A DNA stretch of 64,000 nucleotides from Diploptera punctata (Eukaryota; Arthropoda; Insecta; Blattodea; Blaberidae): assembly GCA_030220185.1 (NCBI GenBank), contig JASPKZ010008348.1:1054001-1118000 (forward strand). Direction: 5' to 3'. Shown here piece by piece: positions 32,050 to 44,700 of this stretch (its first letter is position 1; each line of letters starts with the position of its first letter). The notes beneath the pieces are model-generated. The model had not been told where the DNA came from and did no database searches. It was given only the letters and a program-made list of their open reading frames with translations. The position numbers and the translations under genes were made by a program.

Positions 32050-35000
32050 TTATTTAGAACTTCAACTCATTTCAACTAACTGGCACTATCCAACTCGTTG
32101 CTTCATGGTCGCGCGGACATAAGCTCTCCATACATCGCTATCATGAGCTAATGTTTTCCAATCTTCTCCTGTATAATCTACTTCCCTCAAATCATCGTTA
32201 ATGTTATCCTCCCACCTCATTCTTGGTCTATCAATTGGGCGTTTTCCCTCTGGATTTCCTACAAGAAGCCCCCAGGCACGTTTTTCATTCTCCTTTGTGC
32301 CACATGTCATGCCCATCGCACTCTACGAGACTTAACTGTTCTCATTATATCTGGCTTCCGATAAATACCATGTAGCTCACTGTTATGTTGTTTTCTCCAT
32401 TCACCTTTCTGTTCATCTATCTTAGGACTAAAAATGTTCCTAAGAACTTTATTCTCAAATACTCGTAATTCCCTTTCCTCCCTTAAATTAAGAGACCATG
32501 TTTCGCATCCATATAATATAATTGGTAGAATAATAGTTTTATATGTTTTCAGTTTAACGTTTTTTGAAAGGAGTTGGGACCTCAAGAATCACTGTAATGC
32601 ATAATATCACGCACTTCCAGAATTGAGCCTATGTTCAATTTCTTTGTACATCTCATTCCTGTTTGTGATTATTGTTCCTAGGTATTTGAATTCAGTTACC
32701 TACTCAAAATTTCCCTCATTTGTCATTAGCTGTCCATTTCCATTATATAATGTACTTTTATGTGTGACCATACATTTAGTTTTATTGATACTACCAGTCC
32801 CAATTTCTTAGTGTTACTCAATAGTGCGTGCGTGTTGGCCTTTAGTATCTCCTCGCCATCGCCCAAGACTACTACATCATCAGCATAAACCAACAGCTTA
32901 TTAATACCATTGAACTGTAGGCCCTCTTCATCCTATAAAAATTTGATGGTATGCTCTAGTACAAAATTAAATAGTACAGAATCTTCTTGCTTCAATCCGT
33001 TGAGGATTTCAGAGGTATCCGAAAACTGTTTGTCTACACACACCCTACTCTTTGTGCCAATTAGGCACATTCGTATAAGTCCAACTAACTTTTTAGGAAT
33101 TTCAAACTCCAGCAGGATACTGTATAACTTCTCCCTCTTAAGTGAATTCTAGGCCTTTTTGAAGTCTACGTATAGTTGGTGTACAGCAATATTATATTCC
33201 CATTTCTTTTCTAAAATGTCTTAAACTAAAAATCATATCTGTTGTAGACCTGGTTTCTTCTAAATCCACATTGATGATCTCCTAGAACGTCTTCATTATA
33301 ATGAGCAAGTTTGCTTACTAATATATTTGTTAGAATTTTGTACGAAGTTGAAAGTAATGAAATGTCTCTATAGTTGTTGCGATCAGTTTTATCTCCTTTC
33401 TTGTAATTTGGTACGATAATCGATTCGTTTCATTCATATGGAAGAGCTTCTTTTTCCCAAGTCATATTAATCAATTGGCGTATCTTGTCCATCAATTCTT
33501 CTCCCCCTGATTTTATCAGTTCTGCTGGGATCTCATCTGAACCAGATGTTCTATACAGCTTACATTTTTTATCGCCATTTCAACCTCTAATGCATTTGTT
33601 TCTGCGATTGACATTTTTGCTGTCTGTAAATTATCCTCTTCAATATCCTGTTCTGTATACGTACGTTTAATAGCTGATTAAAGTAACTTTTCCGTCTATT
33701 TAATATCCTCCTGGAATCTGCAATCATATCCCCATTTTCATTCCTAATTATGTTTGTCCTAGCCTGAAACCCGTTCATATCTTTCCTAATTCCCTGACAT
33801 AATTCGCTAATGTTCTTATTTTTGGCATTCATTTCAAGATCATTAATCTTTTCTCTCAAATAGTCCTTCTTTTTACTCTTTAGCAACCACGTAGTTTCCG
33901 TCTAATACTACCTACTTTTTCTAAATTTACATCATTTGGCTCCTGTAACCATTTCATTTTTGCTAGCTTTCTTTTCTTTACAATGTCGGCACATTCCTCA
34001 TCAAACCATTTCATGTTTTGCCACTTTTTTAAATAACTAATGATTTTTGATGCTGACAATTTAATATTATCTCTTAAAGCCTCCCATTCTTTATTTATAT
34101 CAGTTTCTTCTTCGTTTGCCACATTGTCATGTGAAGATTTCAGTACTTAAAATCTATTAGCAATTTTAATTTGGTATTCTTGCCGCATTTCATCATTTTT
34201 CAAGTTTTTAATTCAAATTTTTCATAATCATCTTTAGCGTTTGTTACTCTCATAAGCGATAGCCGTTGTCTGATTTTCACCCTGACCACATGATGATCCG
34301 AATTGCAGTCTGTTCCTCTAACTGATCTAACATCGATGATGCTACTGTGCCAGCATTTGTCCACTATTACATGATCTATCTGGTTCCGAGTTTCACCATC
34401 GGGAGACGTCCAGGTGTATTTATGAATATCCTTATTTTGGAATGTTCTGCTCTTAACAGTGAGATCCTTTGATGTGGCGAAGGTGACTAATCTAACCCCA
34501 TTGTCGTTACTATCTTCATGAAGACTGAATTGCCTATTGTTGATTTGAATACATCTTCCCGCCCCACTTTTGCATTAAAATATCCTAAGACAATTTTCAT
34601 ATGATATATTGAAAGGCTATCAAATACGCATTCCAATTCATCATAGAACTCATCTTTATCTTCTATGGGAGCATGTACTTTTACGATTATAAAATCATGT
34701 CGTTTACCCATTAGAATTATATATATCTTATCACCGACTAACTTAATATCTCGGATAGCGGATAGGATCCTCCTTCGGACTAAAAAACCCGTTCCAAATT
34801 CAGGCCTTTCTGCACCCCCGTAAGTATAATGCAAAGCTTCCAGATTCCTGACTACCTTCTCCTGGTCATCTAACTTCCTGAAAAGCGAGTATATCCAAGG
34901 GTGATTTATCTAATTCACGTGTTAATACCTCTAGCACCCCGCTATGATATAAAGTCCTAACATTCCATGTTCCTAGGAACATGTCTATTTTTGAGCCTTT

Positions 35001-35275
35001 GGCATGGGTTCCCTGAAGTAGTCCCCGTTCGGAGAACCGAATGGGAGACTATTTGACTTCGGAAAATTTTACCCCAGTTGAACCCATGTCCGCATTTCTT
35101 GACGGTTGTATTTTTACCGTGAAAGATCGTCACTCTTTCGACCAAGGAATTCTTTCGTCTGGCTTATCACCTTCGACCAGTCCGGCATGGGTAACCCTAT
35201 CGGCAGCAATACTACCACCGGCATAGCTCTCGGGATCATTTAAGCACGCGAGCCAATCCACCACGACAAGGTAAA
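32050..35275 (-). mobile_element. Nearly full-length decayed LINE (endonuclease plus reverse transcriptase)
   Basis: Read on the minus strand. The GC-richer leader (35275-35000) begins with CGTGGTGGATTGGCTCGCGT. The endonuclease at 34834-34487 has YGGAERPEFGTGFLVRRRIL, VKVHAPIEDKDEFYDELECV and IVLGYFNAKVGRED. The linker at 34122-33587 has KWFDEECADIVKKRKLAKMK and MNAKNKNISELCQGI. The RT at about 33230-32830 has EKKWEYNIAVHQLYVDFKKA, LLEFEIPKKLVGLIRMCL and LLVYADDVVVLGDGE. The C-terminus at 32585-32086 has ILYGCETWSLNLREERELRV, then RPRMRWEDNINDDLREVDYT and WRAYVRATMKQRVG. Many frameshifts and stops. In the endonuclease GDFNAK has become GYFNAK. Fragments of the same tail occur at 52530, 56825 and 57590. 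Confidence 0.9.
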
Positions 35276-35574
35276 TATACTATGGAGGGGATTTAGAACT
35301 TTAAATATTGTCATTAATCATCTCATGTATAAGTTATGTTTTTATAAAATATTAAATACATTGCTAGAATTCTTTGGTCCTAAACTAGTTACAATTTTAA
35401 ATATTGTTTAATATATACTTACTATACTTTACGTAAAGTAATTTTGTTGAAACTTATATACTATTACTGACAAGTATTTAAAATGTTCACTTTATAAGAA
35501 ATATCTTAAGATGTATTTACTTACGCATAGCAGTTAATTGGTTTCTAATAAGGCATTCCATCCATAGTAATTCT
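35276..35574. other. AT-rich spacer
   Basis: No gene or repeat family recognised. Confidence 0.5.
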
Positions 35575-35905
35575 GCCCGAAGGCAGGTCCTTCACTGCAA
35601 TCATAGCATTTTCATGTTATGCTTGCAGCTTTACTAGGGAATTATGTAGGTGTGGTAGCTTCCCGTTGCTTTCCACACCGGTGAAGGATGATGATGATAA
35701 TGGTAAGGATGATAATGATAAGGATGATGGCCAAACGATTTCGGGGACCGTTTGGGCCTTAAAGTTTTCCTGGCATTTGTCTTACAGGTGAGGAAAAACC
35801 CCGATAAAAACCTCACCCAGAATAAGTGCCCCGACCGGGGATCGAACCCGGGCCCGCTGCGTGACAAGGCAGCACGCTACCTCGAGACTACAGCGGTGGA
35901 CAATG
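35575..35905 (-). mobile_element. SINE-3 copy 2
   Basis: On the minus strand the tRNA-Asp-like head (GTAGTCTCGAGGTAGCGTGC, GGGTTCGATCCCCGG) lies at the 35905 end. The body (CTCACCTGTAAGACAAATGC) and the tail ending GTGAAGGACCTGCCTTCGGG follow. It contains a (ATCATC)-like microsatellite at 35688-35728. The best preserved copy in the window. Confidence 0.85.
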
Positions 35906-37529
35906 AGGCATTTGCACTGAAAATTCATCATAAAACACATTTGCTCTCTTTCAATGAGTTTTATAATGTGTTCGAACACTCTATCCTGGTGAGTAATTGG
36001 CAGTCTTGTATGTTCGGGTACGTCTCTCAATACTCTGTTCTTGATTTAATTCTGTTGTTGGTCCACCCGCCGTGTTCATTATGAGTTACCAGGTGCATAG
36101 ACACTTTTATACGGGGAAAATGTACACTTAGCGACAAAAAGAATGAGCCGCTTCAAAAAGCAGAGTTCCTGTTATGGCCCACTGCGCATGCTCGAAAATC
36201 CATGGCTGTGGTTTATTAAGTATTACTGAGGAAAAAGTTTCACTCTTCAATTAAAACGTTTAGTTCATAATTATATAAAATATATTATTACAATAGTTTT
36301 ACCATAGCTCATATGGACTGTAAGATGTGATCATACTAAGTAATCAGTACTTGAGAATATAACTGAGCCATCCTGTCTCACCTGTTTAAATGTGGAATCA
36401 GGTCTTCTGTGTTAAGCGTGAGGCTGATAACGTCATCCTGCGACGGTTTAGATTTCATTGTTAACATCTCAATATGAATGGCCAGAATGAACAAAAAACA
36501 AAAGGAAAGAACGGATTTTGGATTCGGACATAGAATGGAGGTAGAGACTTAAGGTTTAGGAAAGGCAGGAATGGAATGAGATTATTAGCGAGGCAAGGGT
36601 CCTTGATCGACTGTAACCTCAGAGTAGTATTAGTATATACTGTATTTGTGACCAGAGCACTCTAAATAATGAACATCACATTTGGACAAAACTGAAACGA
36701 GTTAATAATGCTTTGTACTTTATGCAACCTCTGGAAAGTAGATCACACAGCTCCAGGATTTGGCTCTGTATGGTAGAAAATTGAAATATACATCTCCTCT
36801 GCTTCGTACATCAAACTTTGACCACTACAACATCCTTTTGACTATATAATTCTTCCATTGACTACCTTCCAACCATAACTTAAATCATAGTCGAGGGACA
36901 ACTGTACCTCCACATCTGCTTACCATCCTTCCTTGTCTTTGGAATTCCATCCTCTCATATAGCAAGGACTTCTTGACTCAGAAATAAGCTCACTGAATAT
37001 TTTCTTGGACAACATATTTAAAACCAAATTTTAGGCGTATTATTATTTTATATTTTACTTTTTCATAATGAAGTCTATTTTTATAATTTTTTTTATTATA
37101 TTTTGTACTTTCTTATAACCTGTATACTCTGCAAGCTCTGTTATGTGCTAATAATATCACTCCAGATAGTTTAAAATTTGTTAATATCTGTATAATTAAC
37201 CCTAAAGAAGTATTAAAGTGGACCTTAATGTCTTAACTGCATCTGATTAATAAACCATTATTATTATACTATAGATTGAGTGGTGTGCTACAAACCCTGA
37301 GGATTATTCACCTTTTCCTCATTGTATCCCAAGTGGAATTTCAACTTGTATACCATAAATTAATTTTTTTGAAAACATTTGAAGTTTCTCTGTAATACCT
37401 GAAAATATTGCACTAGAATTCTGGGGTATCTTAATGGAAGCTTAGATTTGTTATGATGATAAAATACTAAAAAAAATGCATTAAAAGTTCCATTGAGCTT
37501 TTAGTCACAATATAAAATTAGTAACCCCT
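35906..37529. other. No host gene; possible LINE tail near 36800-37260
   Basis: At about 36930-36980 the plus strand reads LPCLWNSILSYSKDFLTQK. This is like the RLWNxLP end of jockey-type LINE ORFs, and AT-rich sequence ending in TAATAAACCATTATTATTA follows. The rest shows nothing I can name. Confidence 0.35.
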
Positions 37530-37806
37530 TGGTTTACGAGTAGCCGTTGCCCTCACATCTACTTGTGTTAATCATCCAGCCAGTATAGGGGTAACATGTT
37601 GTCGCATTGTCAGGTACCCCTGTTGTTATAGTTGGATATCTCAACCTGGAGCCACAACTTCTGTGTCTACCCAAATTCCTCATTTTTCTTGGTGGGCATA
37701 ATGGCCAAAATTCCATGGAACAATTCATCACCATTGGGACAGGAATCAGTACAAATTCCATAGCCCTCCACCAAGGCAAAAATGTTTTAACTGCTCGTTG
37801 AAGCGC
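37530..37806 (-). repeat. SINE-1, diverged copy
   Basis: CTCACATCTACTTGTGTTAA, GTTGTTATAGTTGGATATCT, CAACCTGGAGCCACAACTTC and CATAGCCCTCCACCAAGGCA follow the order of the SINE-1 at 3555-3902. The tRNA head at the right end (TTTTAACTGCTCG) is badly worn. Confidence 0.65.
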
Positions 37807-38006
37807 ATTTCTGAGTTACAATAAATGTAAGATCCATTCTCAACTCAATAAAGATAAAATTCTATTGCAGATTGGAACTAGTTCTGAAGGCCTTCAGATT
37901 TAAAACAAATTTAAGCCAATTTGAGTATACTGAACAATATTGGTATTAAATTGTATATTATAATTTAACATAGTGATGATATACTATGGTTTTTCATTGT
38001 AAACAG

Positions 38007-38090
38007 CCTGTGAAAGTGGAAGTTAAATCGGAAAGAGAAGAATGAACTGGCTATGTTAGTATTAAACATGAAACATTGCAGTTTTCCAAG
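38007..38090 (+). pseudogene. Relic acidic exon of a zinc-finger gene
   Basis: After a good acceptor (TTTTCATTGTAAACAG) the frame reads PVKVEVKSEREE, a stop (TGA, 38043-38045), then TGYVSIKHETLQFSK. Length 84 and phase 0 match the neighbouring exons, and IKHETL...SK resembles the end of exon 51381-51455 (IKHDTL...SK). At the expected donor the sequence is AAG|AAACGG rather than AAG|GTAAG. Stop and lost donor together suggest a dead exon. It could instead serve as a short terminal exon ending at the TGA. Confidence 0.55.
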
Positions 38091-38968
38091 AAACGGAACT
38101 TGAGTTAGTACAGTTTTGGTATTTCAGGATTGTACTATTAAGTTAATAGAACTTTTACTTATGATAGTTTCAATTGGAGTCCAGAATATGGGTAGACCTA
38201 CAATGTCGACGCTTATATATGGAATGACGGCAGGTGCACCAACTCTGCAGAATTTTTAATTCATCAAACATTAACATCTCACCCAGGAATAGTAAAATAT
38301 AGGTACATGCTTTCAGTTTAGTTTTTAATATGTTTGATTATTTATGTAACTTTTTCTCACACTTCTGATAAAAACTGAGTGAATTATATCACTAAACACT
38401 TAGATATGTTTCATGTAACATTAAATGTTCTTTAGATAAAAATTTAGCTTGCTTTTCCTTAACGTTTATTAAATAAGATTTATTAATAAATTGAAATGAA
38501 TTAGTTAACATCTTACCTCATCATTTCGCAAAATTCTTGAAAACATGTTTCAGTTGGCCTGCATATATCATCAGCGCTTATGATTAACGTGTATAATTGT
38601 GCGGAGAGGGATTCCAATTTTCTCATGAAATGTTAATGTATATTTATAAGTTGTATTATACAAATATGAAACATTTTCTCTTCCTTTAAGGGAAAGGAAA
38701 ACATTTCAAATATTCCGAAAATAGAGTTGTAAGAAAATTGTTGAACTAAAAAGAGAGAGGTGAATGGAGAAAACTTTGTAACAGTGAAGTATATGATCTT
38801 TAGGAGAAACCAGTTTAAATAAGTTCTGTTTAGTCTTATTTGTTTTAAGAGCCCCACCACCATCCCCTGGATTTCGTCGGGCTTAATGCCCATATTCCCA
38901 GGTCTGCTCTTATTCCTATTTATTGTCTAGCGCGATTTCTTTATTTAATTCATTATTCTTTTACAAAG
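38091..38968. other. No recognisable gene
   Basis: AT-rich sequence. A small less AT-rich patch at 38180-38260 has no match I recognise. Confidence 0.45.
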
Positions 38969-39443
38969 TGCGGCTAGTTGAAACTTAATCTAAGGTGTTT
39001 ACAGTTATATTACAAGATGGTTTCTTAGTCTAATTTTGTTTCTTATACAATGCTATCATAATATACATAAGATGGGAGCATTAATCTTATATCTACTTAA
39101 ACTTATATATACCTAACCTAAACTTAATATTATAATTTATCAAGTATACATATTGATATATTCTAAGTTCAAATTCTACTTATTGTATAGCCTCTCCACT
39201 CGCCTGTTCAAATTTCAGACCCAGATTTTACAGATGAATGAACGTGCGGCTAGTTGAAACTTAATCTAGGTGTTTACAGTTATATTACATTATGATTTCT
39301 TACTCTAATTTTGTTTCTTATTCAATGCTATTGTAATATACATAAGATGGGAGCATTAATCTGATATCTACTTAAACTTATATATACTTAACCTAAACTT
39401 AATATTAGAATTTATCAAGTATACATGTTGATATATTCTAAAA
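38969..39443. repeat. Tandem duplication with 276-bp period
   Basis: GTGCGGCTAGTTGAAACTTA at 38969 recurs at 39245. Both copies continue for about 200 bp (CATAAGATGGGAGCATTAAT, AACCTAAACTTAATATT) to TGATATATTCTAA. The second copy abuts the Merlin relic. Confidence 0.85.
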
Positions 39444-39956
39444 TATGCCAAAAACCCATTTCGGTGCAACAATCCTTTCCGCGCCATATTTCCTCTTAGT
39501 TATAACGCTTTCGACAATTTGAACTATACATCCTGGACCACCAAACTGAAAATTGGAAGCTGCAAGCTGCAATAGCTTCCAGGAACAAATGTCCCTCAAG
39601 TATCTCTTATGCTGTATCACTGTATTTTTTGATAAGCCAGTGATATCTGAGGTTACACATATTCCTGAGCGGCAGCACCACAACCATAAAAGCATGAAAA
39701 AAATTAGAAGTGGAAAGTGTATTCCTTGCAAAAATATACCTTCCACTATGGTTTTGGTAATTTTTCAACGATTATATTTGAACACGTATCCCAAAACTGC
39801 ATTTGACTTTCTAACTAAGGAACAATATCGACGACAATTTCGTCGATAGCACCCTTTCCTTCTAGGTACCAAACCAGTATCTTGAAGAATCCGCAAACTT
39901 TCTTGGTTTGTGCCTGAAAAGGCGTCGACAACATCATTCATGTTGCTAATTTCCAT
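39438..39956 (-). pseudogene. Merlin/IS1595-type transposase relic
   Basis: The minus strand first encodes an N-terminal segment ending ESLRILQDTGLVPRRKGC, the zinc-ribbon start of Merlin transposases. After a frameshift (39746-39438) come DITGLSKNTVIQHKRYLRDI, FGGPGCIVQIVESVITKRKY and IVAPKWVFGIF. The family pattern is GGPGxIVEIDESKFGKRKYxxGxxVEGxWVFGG. Here the catalytic Asp of IDES is Val (IVES), and the protein stops before the rest of the core. An ISXO2-like DDE enzyme is the clear ancestor; this copy is inactive. Confidence 0.8.
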
Positions 39957-40204
39957 TTTTTAAATTAAATAAATTGAATATCCGGGTATATTTCCTTCAA
40001 ATATTATTGAAATTAAATTTGGACGTATCACCAGTGAAGTTTTGTAGCAAGTGACATAGAGCGTTGTAATAATTTTTACTTATGTATTCATCTGCAAAAA
40101 AAAAGAAAAGAAAAGCTCAGTGCTATATTGTAACAACCATAGAGAACCAAAACAGCAGTTCTATGGTACCAACTAACTCGATGTAAGGTACGGGATGAGC
40201 TATG
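39957..40204. other. No recognisable gene
   Basis: AT-rich sequence between the Merlin relic and tandem repeats. Confidence 0.45.
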
Positions 40205-40690
40205 TGTAGTGCTTCCATAAATGTTATTTTACTTTTTTTGTATTGGTGTTTCGTAAACTTTTTTCGTGTTTTCATCTTTGGTGATCAAAAACTTCATTTT
40301 AAATCCAACATTATCCGGAAATGTGGACTTCTCGTACAATAAATTAGTGAGATAAGTGTTGTGTACTGCTTAAAACAAGGTAGTTCAAAAAATGTTATTT
40401 TACTAATTTATTAATTGATGGTCCGCAATTCTTGTACGCCTAGTCATCTTTTCTGATCCTAAGCTTCATTTTAAAACCAAAATTAGATCGAAATTGGGAT
40501 AACTCTTATAGTAAAGTACTGAAATGTGTATTGAGTGGTGCCTAAAAAAATGTTATTTTTGTGGTAAGTTTATGGATTGTCCGCATTTTTTTTTTTTCCT
40601 GTTTCTATCATTGGTGTTCCTAAACTTCATTTAAAACCAAAAGTAGATTGAAATTCGGATGTCCACTTTTTGCGCCATAATCAGTTAATA
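40205..40690 (+). repeat. Three degenerate tandem units of about 160-175 bp
   Basis: ATGTTATTTT starts occur near 40218, 40391 and 40549. CTTCATTTTAAA(A/T)CC is near 40291, 40465 and 40627, and each is followed by GGA(A/T) a short way on. Copies are clearly diverged. Confidence 0.65.
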
Positions 40691-41224
40691 AACCAAAATA
40701 ACTTACACAACCTTATATTTGTCCTCATTGTCTAAGTTACGTTATTTAATTTGGTCACATTTCCGTTAACGTAAACCTAAAAATATTTCGCTAGGTCTGA
40801 GGTCTACCATTTGTTGATCATGATTTTCCATGCATTCTCCTGCCACTGTCGCACTACACACTTTTACAATTTGTAGTAACGTTTCGTATCTCATAAACAT
40901 TATTAAACGAAAATAAAACTAGTTTTATTTTTATTTAATAATGGATTTTCATCAAGTAAACACCAACTCAATTGATTACCTTATAAACATGTTGGAACGA
41001 TTCTACAAACATTTCTTACGATTTTTTAAAATATTTAAATAATTACGCGATTATTGTGAATCGAGTTCTACAGTTGCGGAAAGCAAGAGACCATTTTATG
41101 TACCAAATATTTTAAAAATCAAAAAGTTTTGCCTCGATGACCTTTCAACATCCTGATCGTCAAATTGTACACCTCTACTATTTTTTTCTTTTAGCTATGG
41201 AAAAATATTTCCTAATATTGACAT
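40691..41224. other. No recognisable gene
   Basis: AT-rich sequence. Nothing identifiable. Confidence 0.45.
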
Positions 41225-41770
41225 ATTTGTAGAAAACAAATGGAAAAACTGCATGTAAACTAGAGTGAAATATTTTCAGTCCTATAGAACAACAGTGCGC
41301 ATGCGTCAAATTTTATAGAGCCAGCGATAACCCACAATCGAACCACATCCTCTATTATTATCCATCGCTATGAAATTTAAATGAACAATATTTGTAATAA
41401 ATCCCAAAATCTACGTTAAAAAAGTATATAATAATATTCAAATTACCAAACGTTTATTAAAAATTGGTGTAAACTTACTTATCACTCACTAACGCTGATC
41501 CAACCAGCGATAGAAAAATAATAGACTAAGTAATATACTCTATGGAGAAAACAGCAGTTAGCATCACAATATTGTCAGACAGTCATAATATTGTGATTTG
41601 CATATTTAAATAGATACTTAAAAATTGTCTAATAATGTTATAAAATTGTTTGAAAAAGTTTAAAATATTACATAATGTTAGTAAATACAAAAGTAGAGTT
41701 ACAGTTTACAACAATATAACTAAAAAATCAAGCGCTAGTAGAAGTGCAGTTAAGCCAAAAAATTATTTAT
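41225..41770 (+). repeat. Solo arm copy of the long inverted-repeat element
   Basis: AGAACAACAGTGCGCATGCG, GAGCCAGCGATAACCCACAA, ACCAAACGTTTATTAAAAAT, AGCATCACAATATTGTC and ATCAAGCGCTAGTAGAAGTG match the left arm of 12095-13690 in order, at roughly 85-90% by eye. The opposite arm is absent here. Confidence 0.8.
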
Positions 41771-44700
41771 ATTGTCAACTTTCAATACGGGTAATATAGA
41801 TATCACGTTTAAAAACAGCAGAATAAAATTATATAACTGTAACATTGATTGTTCACGGCATGCGGGATTTCACGATAAATAAAGCGGCTGGGATATATAT
41901 TTTTTTGCAGATATTTTTATGTCACTATTGTGATCGAACATTAATGGTTTAAGAAACATAAATGCATTTCGCCAATTTTAAGGACTTTAAGTGAAACGAA
42001 TTATGGAGTTCTGTAACGGCAGAATGCTTACACAAAGAAAGTCAATAACAGGCTAATGATTAAGTTTGGAGTGAAAAATATTTTTATTTTGCAGAAGAAT
42101 TGGAATATTAGCATCAAAGGAGGCTGTGTACCATGCGATGAAAGTAGTACATTGTTACTGTTTTCTTTGTATGTCTGTATTATGTTATAATTGAGATAAA
42201 CTTATAAATTGTTTAATTATTTTACTTATAAGTTATAGTATGCCAAGGTTTCGTTCAAATTAATCATCAAAGGAGAACTTTTATAGTAATTGTATTATTA
42301 TCAAATGGTATGCGTAGACACCATTATGAATTTATTTCCTGTTATAGTATTTATATTTGAAGTAAACCATTTTGAAATCATGTTTCCTTAGTCAGTATTG
42401 GTATTTTAAGAAAGTCCCAAAAATAAGTAATTACATTTTAGTTTACTTCGCTTTTACACACATCACTCTTCAAACTTATCAATTGAAAATACCTCACAAT
42501 TTTTATTATTCAATGCAGTAGTCTACATATATTTATTTAATTTTATTACATGAAAAAATGGGTTAGTTAGTGTACACCATATTTTTAAACAATTTATTGC
42601 ATAATCTGGCACACCATAAAAAATAGTTTTTGGAATCTGTCAAGAGTCCACCTACATTAGAAACTGTTCAAACAGAATTGCCAACTATTCCTTATATTAC
42701 AGCAGATTATCCTATAAACTGTAAACTAATGTGGTGAAACTTATTTGCCCATTTTTTCAACTTAACTGAGTATATGAGTATAGGTGGACTCCTGGGATGG
42801 TTACTTGCTTATATGTAAAATTATATTGAAATATTGTTACTTATACAATTTTTATTTTCATTACCATCTTCACTACGAAACAATCTCTTTGATGAATTTT
42901 GTTACAGAATTCACTCCTGGATTCTCTTTTGTAAATTGTGTCTGTAAATTAAGTCACACTTTGATAAAATTATAGTTCAAACATTATAGTATCAAAGCTG
43001 GCGTTTGTTGCTGATATGATCAACTGGACATCAATGGTTTATTTATTTCTATTACTGTATGCAAAAATGCAACAAAAGCCTTTTTAGTACCTAAATTAAA
43101 TTATAAATTTATCGAGATATGAATTGCTTTTTGACACACACTGTATTATAAAGTCAATATTAACCATGTGTATCTATATTAGTCTGTCATATTTGTTAGT
43201 GTTTCATTCAGAAACACGTTTAACATATCAGTCTATAACCACACCAATTAAAATTAAGGCATGGGAATAAGAAAAAAATTGTTTAGTTTTTTCAAGCTTA
43301 AAATATTTTATGTGCTGTAAATGTATTAACAGAATTATATGTTTTACTTGTTTTCTATAAAAAGACTTATTCTGGACATTTACTCTCTACAATCTCTGTT
43401 TGTACAGACATGGTCTGATATGTTGGATGAATATGGAAACCACTAGTCCAACAGAACGTTCACACAATATTTCGTCATTGCTTTAGTGTAAGGTATAAGA
43501 TCTTCAGAATTATTGAATACAAACAATTTTAAATTCTTAAGTATTTATGCTCATAAGTCAATAATTTTTTCTAGTGACAGTTTTTTTCACAACATACATG
43601 TGTCTGTTAATGAAAGTGCATTTTTATTATATCTGGATCTCAGTAGATTAATCTATGAGTATTCTCCTCCATTTATACTGTTTATGTTTATTAGATTTTA
43701 ATGACAAGTTGTATGTTGCACATACACATTATTACTTGTGAACAGTATTTCCCCAAGTGTTTATATATTCTTCACTGCCTTTTATTTTTTTTTATCTCTC
43801 TCTTTTCCATATGTCTATGAGCCTATTCATTGTTGTCAAATTACACTAACTCTCTTGAAATATCTGAATATATAATACGACTTTAACTGATGAGACATTT
43901 TCATTAGGTTATTCCACAAGTTGTATGCTGCCAGAATGACACAGATTGTATTGAGTCAGACTTTTCTGAGGAGATAATATTGTTTATTGATATCTGACTT
44001 GTTAACTTAATCAATTGTAGTTTCTTGCAAACAAACTCAATAACCTGAATAACATACCACATGACAGTTTGCATACATTCAAAATGATCAATTCATTCAA
44101 CTTAATGAACATCATGTGTAGATTTTGTAGTCTAAAAAGCACTTTTATAGTCAGCATTTTATATAATCTCTTCCTTGGTTGTACCAAAGGTCTTTTTACC
44201 TGTTGCTGATAAATTAAAACAGTTGTAGGACTTTTAATTTGAATATATAGTTACATGTTAAAACCACCTGTGTTGATATTTATTGATTTTTTTTTATTAC
44301 GAGCATAATTTAAAATTTAAAAAAAAATCTGTACTAATTACTATGATAAAACTTGGTATTCTGTGCATGAACTCCATCTCATTAGCAATAGTTGTGTTTC
44401 ATTAATTCTTATAATTGTTTAAGATCCGTTTGTAGGTCCCACATCAAACAAAGTTATTACCGATGTCTTATGTTAAATATGTGAGTGTTTCCATCAGTAA
44501 GTAAAACAACAGGTACTTTATTATAATTTAATATATGGTTTTAGAAGTGTTACACAAATAATTATCTCCTTCACATAAACCTATGTAGCAGTGAGTTACT
44601 ATCTACTTTCTGGCTTTACACAGTAATAATGTATCTACTTTTGAATTAAATATGCTTCTTATTATCAAATGTAAAGGTCAATTTTGTATTAATTGTCACA

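Noticed and set aside
35634..36084. Open frames of 77-110 codons over a SINE
   Set aside because: They translate the SINE-3 copy on either strand; no protein is implied.
40205..40690. CRISPR-like periodic repeats
   Set aside because: Units are 160-175 bp, diverged and contiguous, in eukaryotic DNA; they are degenerate tandem repeats.
43913..43985. Acceptor-like TTTTCATTAG followed by an acidic frame (TDCIESDFSEE)
   Set aside because: No donor site follows in frame and the reading ends at a stop; not enough to call another acidic exon.
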